Assembly (NCBI GenBank): GCA_016932955.1
Contig: JAFGBV010000287.1
Coordinates: 1 to 44,846 of the forward strand
DNA: 44,846 bases
Source: Anaerolineales bacterium
GTDB lineage: Bacteria; Chloroflexota; Anaerolineae; Anaerolineales; UBA4823
Direction of reading: 5' to 3'
Shown: piece after piece, positions 18,620 through 26,661 of the stretch
Layout of the letters: each line of letters begins with the position of its first letter
How positions within the stretch are numbered: position 1 is the stretch's first letter
Notes under the pieces: generated by a model
The model's database searches: none
Told to the model about the DNA's origin: nothing
What the model saw: the letters and a program-made list of their open reading frames with translations, nothing else
Translations under genes and position numbers: made by a program

Positions 18620-18657
18620 TGGCTGACCTGGGCTTTATGTAGCCCAGGTCAGCCAAC
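18620..18657 (+). terminator. Intrinsic terminator after the M32 carboxypeptidase
   Basis: TTGGCTGACCTGGGCT (18620-18635) pairs perfectly with its complement at 18642-18657 across a six-base loop, TTATGT. A T-rich tail, CTGCTTTCCTTTTTCC, follows. It sits immediately after the stop codon. Confidence 0.85.
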
Positions 18658-18689
18658 TGCTTTCCTTTTTCCTTTCCAGGCCAGTCAAG

Positions 18690-19739
18690 TTGCACCTCCG
18701 CACCTTCCTGCGACGACTCACGATCTTCTCCATCATCCTGCTCACAGCAGCCTTATGGGCTGCCTGCTCAAGCCCCAATAACACCGGCCTGCCTACGCCC
18801 TACCCAACAGAGTACATCCCTACGGTCATTGCACTCACTGTGCAAGCTGGCATTTCTAGTAACACGCCAGATGCGCCAACCGCATCTGCTACGGCGCTCC
18901 CAGTAGATTCCACAAGTACCACAACTGCCAGCGCCCCGCCACCCTCACCCAGCCCCCAGGCCAAGACCACCACGCCAGCACCTGGCACTGCCAATGTCTC
19001 GCCAACCAACACGCGCCGTCCAACAAGCACACCCACGCCATCTCCCACCCCCGGCCTGCCATCGGCTGCTATCCAGATCTTCTCCATCGGCCCAATGTCT
19101 AAGATCGTCTCCCCGCTTAGCCTGCGTGCCTCGGTTGAAACGATCCCCTCCGGCTATGTGGTGATCGAGATCTGGGCAGAGCCGTTGCGCAAAGGTGAGG
19201 AACCTCGCCTGCTGCTGCGTAAAATCCCCTTTAATTTCTCGAGCAATCCTGCTGCATGGGTGTACCTCGACGAGGAACTAGATTTTGAAATCCCCCGTTC
19301 CTCCGAATACGGCCAATTGCGCCTGAGCGTGTTTGACCAGTACAAACGCCCGGTGTCCGTGGCATCTGTCGATCTGATCCTGCTGCAATACGGCGAGACC
19401 CTGCTGAATCCCACTTCAGACTTGCTGGAGAACCTGGTGATCCGGGAACCAGCAGCAAATAAACTGATCCAGGGCGGCACGCTGATCGTTTCTGGACTGG
19501 CGCGCCCTCTGGGAGAGCCCTTCATCTTGATCGAGTTGGTCACATCCACAGGCGAGGTGGTAGGCTACCGCCAGTTGTTCGTTACACCTGCGCCCGATGG
19601 CGGGCATGTTCCTTTTACCATTGATGTTCCCTATACGGTCAGCGAGGCAACCTGGGTACGCCTCACCATCCGCGAAGATGGCTCGCGCATCAGCGGCCCC
19701 CGCCAGCTCACCAGCGTTGAGCTGCTGCTCAGCCCCTGA
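18690..19739 (+). CDS. Secreted lipoprotein with Thr/Pro-rich linker, unknown function
   Basis: A 349-residue lipoprotein starting at TTG 18690. A basic N-terminus, a hydrophobic stretch (SIILLTAALWA) and Cys26 make a type II signal peptide. Residues about 45-120 are a low-complexity Thr/Pro/Ser linker of a kind common in Chloroflexota surface proteins. The remainder is beta-rich. Its last 100 residues (IREPAANKLIQGGTLIVSG onward) loosely resemble an Ig-like Gmad2-type domain. No catalytic motif is visible. The start is uncertain, because no strong ribosome site precedes it and the terminator ends 32 bases upstream. Confidence 0.7.
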   Translation: MHLRTFLRRLTIFSIILLTAALWAACSSPNNTGLPTPYPTEYIPTVIALTVQAGISSNTPDAPTASATALPVDSTSTTTASAPPPSPSPQAKTTTPAPGTANVSPTNTRRPTSTPTPSPTPGLPSAAIQIFSIGPMSKIVSPLSLRASVETIPSGYVVIEIWAEPLRKGEEPRLLLRKIPFNFSSNPAAWVYLDEELDFEIPRSSEYGQLRLSVFDQYKRPVSVASVDLILLQYGETLLNPTSDLLENLVIREPAANKLIQGGTLIVSGLARPLGEPFILIELVTSTGEVVGYRQLFVTPAPDGGHVPFTIDVPYTVSEATWVRLTIREDGSRISGPRQLTSVELLLSP

Positions 19740-19747
19740 ACATTGAA

Positions 19748-19776
19748 TTGATATCCTCTCTGAAATCAGGTATACT
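19748..19776 (+). promoter_or_regulatory. Sigma-70 type promoter of the lysine 2,3-aminomutase gene
   Basis: TTGATA (19748-19753), a 17-base spacer and TATACT (19771-19776) form a good housekeeping promoter. Transcription should begin near 19783, leaving a leader of about 90 bases before ATG 19875. Confidence 0.7.
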
Positions 19777-19874
19777 AACGCCACAATGTCAGGTATCACC
19801 ATCCAGGTGCAGCCATCATCCAACCAACCTGATTGTTATCTACAAATAAGATGCCCCACTCCAGGAGATTTTCA

Positions 19875-21206
19875 ATGGCAAATACCCCCTTCCCCTCCAA
19901 ACGAGCCCCCGCTTACGCCGATATACCCGACGAGAAGTGGAATAACTGGCGCTGGCAGTTGAGCAACCGCATCAACACCCTAGAAGAGTTTGCTAATATT
20001 TTGCGCCTCACGGAGAGCGAACGCCAGGCTCTCTCAGCCCCGGGATTGTTCCGCGTGGATATCACGCCATATTTTGTCTCCTTGATCGATCCTGATGACC
20101 CAAACGACCCGGTGCGTCGGCAGATCATCCCCACTGCAGCGGAGCTGGTACCCTTCACCGCGATGATGGAGGATTCGCTTGCCGAAGACCGCCACTCCCC
20201 TGTTCCGGGGCTGGTGCACCGCTACCCCGACCGCGTGCTGATGCTGGTGACCACACAATGCGCTTCGTATTGCCGCTACTGCACGCGCTCGCGGATCGTT
20301 GGCGACCCCTCGGCAACCTTCTCGCGCGCAGAATTCGAGATGCAGATTGAATACCTCAAGCGAACCCCGCAAGTGCGCGATGTGCTACTCTCTGGCGGAG
20401 ATCCCCTCGTTCTGGCGCCGAAGATCCTGGAAGAAATCCTCAGCCGCCTGCGCGAAATCCCCCACATCGAGATCGTGCGCATTGGCTCACGCGTGCCGGT
20501 ATTTATGCCCATGCGGGTGACGGATGAACTAACCGATATGCTGCAAAAATACCACCCGCTGTGGATGAACATCCACGTGAACCACCCCAACGAGATCACC
20601 GCTGAGCTAGCCCAGGCCTGCGACAAGCTGACACGCGCCGGCATTCCTCTGGGGAACCAGGCTGTGCTCCTGGCAGGCGTGAATGATAATGTACACATCC
20701 AGCGCAAGCTGGTGCAGAACCTGGTGCGCATCCGCGTCCGCCCCTACTACATGTACCAGTGCGACCTGGTTGAGGGCGCCGGGCACTTCCGCACACCTGT
20801 TGCAAAGGGTATCGAGATCATGGAAGGACTGCGCGGCCACACCTCAGGCTTTGCCGTCCACCAATATATCATTGACGCCCCCGGCGGCGGCGGCAAGATC
20901 CCCGTCTCACCCAATTACCTGCTTTCGATGTCGGATCACAAGGTGGTCTTGCGTAACTACGAAGGCTACATCACTACCTATGAGGAGCCGACCGATTACC
21001 TGCCCGAAAACGCCGCTAAGTTCGTGGGCGAGAAACGCCCCGAGCCAGGCCAGCGAGGCATCAGCGGGCTGCTGGATGGCGACGAGCTTTTCATCAAACC
21101 CGTCGGGTTCGACAAGGTTCATGATCGCGGCGGCATACAGCACCGCCTGAAAGATGATGCCAAGTGGAAGCCGCTTGGGATTGGCTCAGGAGAAGAATCC
21201 GAGTAA
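19875..21206 (+). CDS. kamA: Lysine 2,3-aminomutase (radical SAM, PLP-dependent)
   Basis: A 443-residue radical SAM enzyme that shifts the alpha-amino group of lysine to give beta-lysine. The 4Fe-4S ligands are Cys129, Cys133 and Cys136 in CASYCRYC, followed by LSGGDPL and the PLP-binding APGGGGKIPV. Aspartates in YQCDLVEG and YIIDAPGGGG match those that hold the substrate's side-chain amine in the clostridial enzyme; the glutamate mutase differs there, so lysine is favoured. ATG 19875 follows CAGGAG by about 7 bases and begins the conserved region. No other lysine-fermentation gene is nearby, so beta-lysine may serve another purpose, such as an osmolyte precursor. Confidence 0.9.
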   Translation: MANTPFPSKRAPAYADIPDEKWNNWRWQLSNRINTLEEFANILRLTESERQALSAPGLFRVDITPYFVSLIDPDDPNDPVRRQIIPTAAELVPFTAMMEDSLAEDRHSPVPGLVHRYPDRVLMLVTTQCASYCRYCTRSRIVGDPSATFSRAEFEMQIEYLKRTPQVRDVLLSGGDPLVLAPKILEEILSRLREIPHIEIVRIGSRVPVFMPMRVTDELTDMLQKYHPLWMNIHVNHPNEITAELAQACDKLTRAGIPLGNQAVLLAGVNDNVHIQRKLVQNLVRIRVRPYYMYQCDLVEGAGHFRTPVAKGIEIMEGLRGHTSGFAVHQYIIDAPGGGGKIPVSPNYLLSMSDHKVVLRNYEGYITTYEEPTDYLPENAAKFVGEKRPEPGQRGISGLLDGDELFIKPVGFDKVHDRGGIQHRLKDDAKWKPLGIGSGEESE

Positions 21207-21213
21207 TCTACCC

Positions 21214-21241
21214 TTGACAATTCTCGCTAAATCCCTATAAT
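21214..21241 (+). promoter_or_regulatory. Strong sigma-70 type promoter of the cysteine cluster
   Basis: TTGACA (21214-21219), a 16-base spacer and TATAAT (21236-21241) match both consensus hexamers perfectly. Transcription should start near 21248, giving a leader of roughly 230 bases before cysM. Confidence 0.85.
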
Positions 21242-21302
21242 AATTACTATATTTGTCATAAATAATGTTTGGAGATTGCTTGATGTTTACTTGCTCGTGT
21301 CT

Positions 21303-21454
21303 GAGGCGGGGTTTGTAATCACCGCCTCGTCAACCAGAAATCCGTCTCACGGACAGCCAACAGACTGACGAAAAGGTGGTTACGGCCCCGCATGCGAACC
21401 AAATTCGCGTGGTCTGGGTATGGCCTGCCACCTTTTTTGGTGCCTGTTGGCTGT
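21303..21454 (+). promoter_or_regulatory. Structured leader with terminator-like helix before cysM
   Basis: Three nested or adjacent helices are visible. GAGGCGG (21303-21309) pairs with CCGCCTC (21322-21328). ACAGCCAACAG (21353-21363) pairs perfectly with CTGTTGGCTGT (21444-21454). Inside the latter, AAAAGGTGG (21371-21379) pairs with CCACCTTTT (21428-21436) and runs into six T residues, like an intrinsic terminator. This suggests attenuation. It does not match a riboswitch class I can name; similarity of GGTGGTTACGGC to a T-box core is weak. Confidence 0.55.
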
Positions 21455-21478
21455 TTGATTATCAACAAAGAGGAAATT

Positions 21479-22438
21479 ATGGACACGAACACCGCTCTCC
21501 AAACTTTAAAAATCGCTGCTCCTCCATCCTCATCCGGATTGGAAGCGCACGTCGGTAATACCCCGCTCCTGCCCTTGCGCAGGATTGTACAGGGCATCTC
21601 ACCCAACGTAGAGGTATTTGCCAAGGCCGAATGGTTCAACCCGGGTGGATCGATCAAAGACCGGCCCGCGCTGAACATCCTGCGCACCGCACTGGCCAAT
21701 GGCTCGCTGATACCCGGCAAGCGCCTGCTCGACTCGACCTCTGGCAACATGGGCATCGCTTATGCAACCTTTGGCGCCGTCCTGGGCGTGCCGGTGACCC
21801 TGGCGCTGCCTGCCAATGCCAGCCCAGAGCGTATTGCTATCCTCAACGCGCTCGGTGCAGAACTGGTGCTCACTGATCCTCTGGAAGGCTCAGATGGGGC
21901 AATCCAAAAAGTGCGCCGGATGGCTTCTGAGAAACCTGACCTTTACTTTTACGCCAACCAGTATGACAATCCAGCTAACTGGCAGGCGCATTATTACACC
22001 ACTGGTCCAGAGATCGTGCAGCAGAGCGATTGCCGGGTGACCCACTTTGTTGCTGGGATGGGCACCTCCGGCACGCTCACTGGTGTCGGGCGCTACCTGC
22101 GCCAGTATAATCCTGAGATCCAGATCATCGCTACCCAGCCCGATGCACCCTTTCACGGGCTGGAGGGCCTCAAGCACATGCCCACCGCCATCCAACCTAC
22201 CATCTTCGACCCCACCCTGCCAGACCGTACCCTGGAAGTGGAAACCGAGGCCGCCCATGCGATGGTACGGCGCCTGGCGCGCGAAGAAGGACTCTTCGTG
22301 GGCATCTCATCCGGCGCGGCAGCGGTGGCTGCCCTGCGCGTTGCTGCTGGCTTGCAAGAAGGCGTTGTGGTGACGGTCTTTCCAGATGCTGGTTACAAAT
22401 ACCTCAGCGATAAGGCGCTCTGGTCAGTGCAGGAATAA
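21479..22438 (+). CDS. cysM: Cysteine synthase, CysM type (CysO-dependent likely)
   Basis: A 319-residue PLP enzyme of the cysteine synthase family. The PLP lysine lies in NPGGSIKDRPA, the substrate loop is STSGNMG, and the phosphate loop is GTSGTLTG. Genes for a JAMM hydrolase, a sulfur carrier protein and its activating enzyme follow in the same direction. That is the set that in Mycobacterium lets CysM use O-phosphoserine and CysO-thiocarboxylate, so this enzyme probably does likewise. ATG 21479 is preceded by AGAGGAAATT. Ordinary O-acetylserine sulfhydrylase activity is the alternative. Confidence 0.85.
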   Translation: MDTNTALQTLKIAAPPSSSGLEAHVGNTPLLPLRRIVQGISPNVEVFAKAEWFNPGGSIKDRPALNILRTALANGSLIPGKRLLDSTSGNMGIAYATFGAVLGVPVTLALPANASPERIAILNALGAELVLTDPLEGSDGAIQKVRRMASEKPDLYFYANQYDNPANWQAHYYTTGPEIVQQSDCRVTHFVAGMGTSGTLTGVGRYLRQYNPEIQIIATQPDAPFHGLEGLKHMPTAIQPTIFDPTLPDRTLEVETEAAHAMVRRLAREEGLFVGISSGAAAVAALRVAAGLQEGVVVTVFPDAGYKYLSDKALWSVQE

Positions 22439-22475
22439 TCCCACGACCCAAGATCGAAGCGAGAAGGAGCACGAA

Positions 22476-22590
22476 ATGGAATTCACTGAAGTCATGCAGG
22501 CGCTTGAGGCAGCCGCCACTGAGCAAAACCGTAAAGTGTACCGCCGCCATCCCTTATATCCGTAAAGCGCGGGCGCGCAAGGAGAAGTGA
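22476..22590 (+). pseudogene. Internally deleted remnant of an AlkD-type DNA alkylation repair gene
   Basis: ATG 22476, after AGAAGGAGC, opens a 29-codon frame encoding MEFTEVMQALEAAATEQNRK then VYRRHPLYP and a stop. The first 25 residues look like the N-terminus of AlkD-type alkylation repair proteins. Just past that point, in another frame, PYIRKARARKEK and a stop (22588-22590) resemble the basic end of such proteins. Some 200 intervening residues are missing. The simplest reading is an internal deletion with a frameshift. A short expressed peptide cannot be excluded because the ribosome site is intact. Confidence 0.55.
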
Positions 22591-22594
22591 GGCA

Positions 22595-23017
22595 ATGATC
22601 GCACTCAGCGCTGACATCTTACACCAGATCCACGTCAACGGCGAGGCTGCTTACCCTGAAGAGGGTGCAGGATTGCTGCTCGGCAAGAGCGATGGCGAGA
22701 GTAAAATCGTGAATGCCATTCTGCCGCTCGCCAATTCGCGCGAGGATGCCGCCCGCCACAACCGTTATTTGCTCACCGCCGAAGACTACTTGCGCGGCGA
22801 GCAAGAAGCCGCCCGTCTCGGCATGGATGTGCTAGGGGTGTTCCATTCCCATCCAGACCATCCTAACCGACCCTCGGAATTTGACCGCGAATGGGCAATG
22901 CCCTGGTTCTCGTACATCATCACCAGTGTGATGCAAGGACGCGCCACAGAAAGCAAATCCTGGCTTCTGGCAGAAGACCGTTCGCACTTTGCCGAGGAAG
23001 CCATTGAAATGCAGTAA
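22595..23017 (+). CDS. mec: Mec-type JAMM metalloprotease acting on the CysO-cysteine adduct
   Basis: A 140-residue JAMM/MPN+ zinc hydrolase. The zinc site is complete: an N-terminal Glu in YPEEGAG (22-23), then His84 and His86, Ser94 and Asp97 in HSHPDHPNRPSEFD. In Mycobacterium, Mec removes cysteine from the C-terminus of CysO after CysM has attached it. Its place between cysM and cysO supports this role. Here it may also trim the four extra residues from newly made CysO. ATG 22595 follows AAGGAGAAGTGAGGCA and lies 4 bases after the alkD remnant. Confidence 0.85.
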   Translation: MIALSADILHQIHVNGEAAYPEEGAGLLLGKSDGESKIVNAILPLANSREDAARHNRYLLTAEDYLRGEQEAARLGMDVLGVFHSHPDHPNRPSEFDREWAMPWFSYIITSVMQGRATESKSWLLAEDRSHFAEEAIEMQ

Positions 23018-23058
23018 AATTCAAAATTAAGCACCATAAAGGTTCATCAGGAGATAGA

Positions 23059-23343
23059 ATGCCAATTATCAAAATCCCCACTCCGCTACGCACCTACACC
23101 AAAGGAAACAGCGAAGTTACATTGAAAGGCGATACTGTGGCTAAGACCATGCAAGATTTGATCGCTCAACATCCCGCCCTGCGCCCACACCTGTATAACC
23201 CCGAGGGCAACCTGCGCCCATACGTCAATATCTTCCTGGACGATGAAAATGTGCGCGACCTGCAGGGGCTGGAAACCCCTCTGCAGGAGTCCGACCGGTT
23301 GCGCCTCATCCCATCGATTGCCGGCGGTGTGCATGCTGCCTAA
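23059..23343 (+). CDS. cysO: CysO-like sulfur carrier protein (ThiS/MoaD family) with C-terminal extension
   Basis: A 94-residue ubiquitin-like sulfur carrier. It has the MoaD/ThiS fold pattern (IPTPLRTYTKGNSEV near the start, PYVNIFLDDENVR in the middle) and ends IPSIAGG-VHAA. The active form of such carriers ends in Gly-Gly, which is adenylated and turned into a thiocarboxylate. Here Gly89-Gly90 are followed by VHAA, so trimming is needed, most simply by the JAMM protease encoded just upstream. ATG 23059 follows AGGAGATAGA. Its last 11 bases overlap the start of moeZ. Confidence 0.85.
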   Translation: MPIIKIPTPLRTYTKGNSEVTLKGDTVAKTMQDLIAQHPALRPHLYNPEGNLRPYVNIFLDDENVRDLQGLETPLQESDRLRLIPSIAGGVHAA

Positions 23344-24487
23344 CCTGACCCACGACGAGATCCTGCATTACTCACGCCACCTGCTCATCCCAGAAGTCGG
23401 CCTGGAGGGGCAGCGCAAGTTGAAAGGCGCCTCGATCCTGGTGATCGGTACCGGCGGGCTTGGCTCGCCGGTGGCGTTGTACCTGGCTGCTGCCGGTGTC
23501 GGTCGCATCGGTTTGGTCGATTTTGACGTGGTGGATTTCTCCAACCTGCAGCGGCAGGTCATCCACGGCATGTCCACACTGGGGGTGCTGAAAGTGGAAT
23601 CCGCCCGTAAACGCCTGGCCGATCTCAACCCGGATATCCAGGTGGATGCCTATAATGAGCCATTCAGCTCTGCGAACGCGCGCCAGATCGCGGCGGATTA
23701 CGATCTGATCATCGATGGCACCGATAACTTCCCCACCCGCTACCTGAGCAATGACCTGTGCGTACTCACCGGCAAGCCCAATGTTTATGGCTCCATCTTC
23801 CGCTTCGAGGGGCAGGTCAGCGTCTTCGATGCCCGCCGCGGGCCATGTTACCGCTGCCTTTTCCCCGAGCCGCCGCCGCCTGGCCTGGTGCCTTCCTGCG
23901 CGGAGGGAGGCGTGCTGGGCATTCTCCCGGGCACCATCGGCACGATCCAGGCGACCGAGGCGCTCAAGCTGATCCTGGGCATTGGCGAGCCGCTGATCGG
24001 GCGGCTGCTGCTCTACAACGCGCTGGAACTGAGCTTTGAATATGTCAAGCTACGTAAAAACCCGCACTGCAAAGTCTGCGGCCCCAACCCCGAAGTGACC
24101 GATCTGATCGACTACAATGCCTTTTGCGGCGTGCCGGGGTTCGATCACGATGAGGGGTCCGCCGGGGAAGGGTGGGATATCAGCGCAAGAGAGTTAGCCG
24201 AAAGACTGAAAAGCAGCGAACCGCCACTGCTAATCGATGTGCGCGAGCCACATGAGCTGGAGATCTCTCACATTCCAGGTGCGACCTCTATTCCTCTGGG
24301 GCAGGTTGCCGCTCGCCTCTCTGAGCTGGACAGCAGCGACGAGATCATTTTATTCTGCAAAGCTGGAACGCGCTCGGCGCGCGCGTTGGGAGTGCTGGTG
24401 AGCGCGGGGTTCCGTAAGGTGAAGAACCTTCAGGGCGGGATCAATGCCTGGGCCAAAGAGATAGATCCAAGCCTGCCTATCTATTGA
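23333..24487 (+). CDS. moeZ: MoeZ-type activating enzyme: ThiF adenylyltransferase plus rhodanese
   Basis: A 384-residue two-domain enzyme. The N-terminal E1-like domain (about 1-250) has the nucleotide loop GTGGLGSPVALYLAAAGVG, DFSNLQRQ and zinc cysteines in CYRCLF and CKVCGP. The C-terminal rhodanese domain (about 285-384) has the persulfide Cys342 in FCKAGTRS. It should adenylate the carrier's C-terminal glycine and hand over sulfur to make the thiocarboxylate. The start ATG 23333 lies inside the end of cysO, which implies coupled translation. Its final 7 bases overlap the convergent acyl-CoA synthetase gene. It could also serve MoaD or ThiS elsewhere. Confidence 0.88.
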   Translation: MLPNLTHDEILHYSRHLLIPEVGLEGQRKLKGASILVIGTGGLGSPVALYLAAAGVGRIGLVDFDVVDFSNLQRQVIHGMSTLGVLKVESARKRLADLNPDIQVDAYNEPFSSANARQIAADYDLIIDGTDNFPTRYLSNDLCVLTGKPNVYGSIFRFEGQVSVFDARRGPCYRCLFPEPPPPGLVPSCAEGGVLGILPGTIGTIQATEALKLILGIGEPLIGRLLLYNALELSFEYVKLRKNPHCKVCGPNPEVTDLIDYNAFCGVPGFDHDEGSAGEGWDISARELAERLKSSEPPLLIDVREPHELEISHIPGATSIPLGQVAARLSELDSSDEIILFCKAGTRSARALGVLVSAGFRKVKNLQGGINAWAKEIDPSLPIY

Positions 24488-26580
24488 TCGCTCAGGATTA
24501 TGCGCGCGTCCAGCGCTGCATAACCCTTCCCAGCGCTGAAAACGCGCAGCGGATTGATATCGATTTCCTTGATCTGGGGAAAATCGGTGAGCAGCTGCGA
24601 AAGCCGCAACAGCGCTTCGGTCAGGGCTTCTATATCCGCAGGTGAACGGCCGCGCACCCCACGCAAGATCTGGGCACCGCGCAGCGACTCGATCATATCG
24701 ACTGCCTCGCGCGGCGAGATCGGCGCCACCCGCACCACGGATTCTTTGAGCACCTCGACCAATATCCCCCCCAGTCCAAAAAGCACCACCGGTCCAAAGG
24801 AGGCATCCTGCCTGCCGCCCAAGATCACTTCCACCCCCTCTGCCGCCATGGGCTGCACCAATAACCCATCCACCTGCGCATCTGGAGAGGCCAGGCGAAT
24901 GCGCTCCAGCATTGCAGCGCAGGCGGCTTCCAGGGCAGGGCCATCTGGCAAGTTCAACAACACGCCGCCCACATCGGTCTTGTGCGAAATCTTCCCCGCC
25001 ACCACTTTGACCACTACCGGATAGCCCATCTCTTCGGCAGCTTGCTTTGCCTCGGCTACTGTTGAAGCCATCACGCTGCGCACAGTCTGCACCCCATAAT
25101 GTTCCAATACCACCAATGCCTCGTGCAGCAGCAAATCTCGCCCCTCGGCAGCAGCCGCGCCGACCAGGGCTTTCACGGCCGCGCGGTTGACTAGAAATTG
25201 AGGAATTTCCTCCCTACCGGCAGCATGCTGCTCGTGGCGATAGTGTTCATAACTCAAATCCAATCCCCGAACCGTCTCCACCACCTCGGTGAAGATCGGG
25301 AAGTGGTAGTTTTGCTTCAGGTAGACGACTTCTTGGGCAGAAGCAGAAATATAGTACGCCACTGGTTTCTGATATTTTTCCACCAGGCTCATCAGGCGCT
25401 CCAGCAATGCGCGGCTTTTCATGTTCTCTGCTTCAGAGATGGCAGTGTGCAGGAACACCACACCATCCACTCCATCGAGCTGCAAGGTTTGCTCGACAAT
25501 TTGGGCATATACATCCAGGTCGAACAGGTCACCCAAGTCCAATGGATTGGTCAGCCGGATCACGGAGGCGCGGAAGTGCTTCTCGATCTCACGCAGGAAA
25601 GGATCGGGGAAATGCGCCAGGTTGAAACCAACAAGCTCGCAGGCATCGGCAGCAATGACTGCATGCCCGCCCGAGCGCGAAATCACCGCCAGGTTTGGCC
25701 CCTTCATCAGCGGCATCTCCAACACCTTCAGCCCGTTGCGCAGCGAGGTAGCATCACCGACGCGCAGGATCCCCGCCTGGCGAAAAGCCGCTTCCACCAC
25801 CTTATCGTCACTGGTCAGGGATGCGGTATGCGACATGGCGATCTTCCGCCCCAGCGCGCCAATATTGGATTTGAACACCAGGATCGGTTTTGGCGATCTT
25901 TTGGCTATTTCCATCAAACGCCGTCCATTGCGCATGCTTTCGAGATAGACAAAAATCAGGCGGGTATTCTCATCTGCGACCATATATTCCAGCATATCTT
26001 CAGCGTCCAGGTTCTGCATGTTGCCAACCGAGGCAAATTTATTCAACCCCAAGCCTTCGTTCGACATCAGGTTGAGCACGCTCATCCCCACCCCGCCGCT
26101 TTGCGAGAGCACCGATACATCCCCCCGCTTGAGGAACTTGCGCAGCCTGGGAAAGGGCACACACAGGCCGTTTTCCATGTTAATAACTCCAATACAGTTC
26201 GGCCCCAGGAAGCGGATGCCGTATTTCTCAGCCACACGGTCAATCTCGCGCTCAATTTCATGGCCCTCATCCCCATACTCGCGGAAGCCGGCAGTCTGAA
26301 TGATTGCCCAGCGAATGCCTTTCTGCCCGCACTGCTCCAAGATACCCGGTACGGTAGGTGCAGGGGTTATGATCACCACCAGGTCTACCTCATCGGGAAC
26401 ATCCTGGATCGTAGGGTAGATGCACCGGGTTTCGATCACGCCGCCCCTTGGGCCAACCGCATACACAACGCCCTGAAAACCATATTCAACCAGGTTGCCA
26501 ACGATATTGCGGCCCAGGTTGTTGGGACTTTCCGAAACGCCGATCACCGCAACACGCTTGGGGTAGAACAATTCAAACAT
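24481..26580 (-). CDS. ADP-forming acetate/acyl-CoA ligase, fused alpha-beta subunits
   Basis: A 699-residue fusion of the two subunits of NDP-forming acyl-CoA synthetase. The alpha part (about 1-455) has a CoA-binding Rossmann domain starting PKRVAVIGVSESPNNLGRN, then a CoA-ligase domain containing SHTASL. The beta part (about 465-699) is an ATP-grasp domain with PVVVKVVAGKISHKTDVGGV and EIDINPLRV. It converts acyl-CoA, ADP and phosphate to the acid, CoA and ATP, a substrate-level phosphorylation step in fermenters. ATG 26580 follows GGAGGAACTC. The preferred acyl group is not known. It is transcribed alone, divergent from the secreted protein gene. Confidence 0.88.
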   Translation of the reverse strand: MFELFYPKRVAVIGVSESPNNLGRNIVGNLVEYGFQGVVYAVGPRGGVIETRCIYPTIQDVPDEVDLVVIITPAPTVPGILEQCGQKGIRWAIIQTAGFREYGDEGHEIEREIDRVAEKYGIRFLGPNCIGVINMENGLCVPFPRLRKFLKRGDVSVLSQSGGVGMSVLNLMSNEGLGLNKFASVGNMQNLDAEDMLEYMVADENTRLIFVYLESMRNGRRLMEIAKRSPKPILVFKSNIGALGRKIAMSHTASLTSDDKVVEAAFRQAGILRVGDATSLRNGLKVLEMPLMKGPNLAVISRSGGHAVIAADACELVGFNLAHFPDPFLREIEKHFRASVIRLTNPLDLGDLFDLDVYAQIVEQTLQLDGVDGVVFLHTAISEAENMKSRALLERLMSLVEKYQKPVAYYISASAQEVVYLKQNYHFPIFTEVVETVRGLDLSYEHYRHEQHAAGREEIPQFLVNRAAVKALVGAAAAEGRDLLLHEALVVLEHYGVQTVRSVMASTVAEAKQAAEEMGYPVVVKVVAGKISHKTDVGGVLLNLPDGPALEAACAAMLERIRLASPDAQVDGLLVQPMAAEGVEVILGGRQDASFGPVVLFGLGGILVEVLKESVVRVAPISPREAVDMIESLRGAQILRGVRGRSPADIEALTEALLRLSQLLTDFPQIKEIDINPLRVFSAGKGYAALDARIILSDQ

Positions 26581-26601
26581 GAGTTCCTCCGCTTGAGTAA
26601 T

Positions 26602-26631
26602 TTGGTAAATTATATCCTTTCAGGGTACAAT
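26602..26631. promoter_or_regulatory. Divergent promoter region
   Basis: On the plus strand, TTGGTA (26602-26607), 18 bases and TACAAT (26626-26631) would serve the secreted protein gene. On the minus strand, TATAAT (26614-26609) would serve the acyl-CoA ligase gene, though no good -35 is visible there. The two boxes overlap, so firing may be mutually exclusive. Confidence 0.4.
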
Positions 26632-26661
26632 TTGCTCACGCAAACTGGAAGGAGGTTTCCT

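Noticed and set aside
21241..21478. T-box leader upstream of cysM
   Set aside because: GGTGGTTACGGC only loosely matches the T-box core, no stem I with specifier was found, and TGGT does not fit the U discriminator of tRNA-Cys. It is kept only as an unclassified leader.
25198..26661. A long in-frame extension upstream of the secreted protein start
   Set aside because: It runs antisense to the acyl-CoA ligase gene. The strong GGAAGGAGG site and signal peptide fix the start at 26662.
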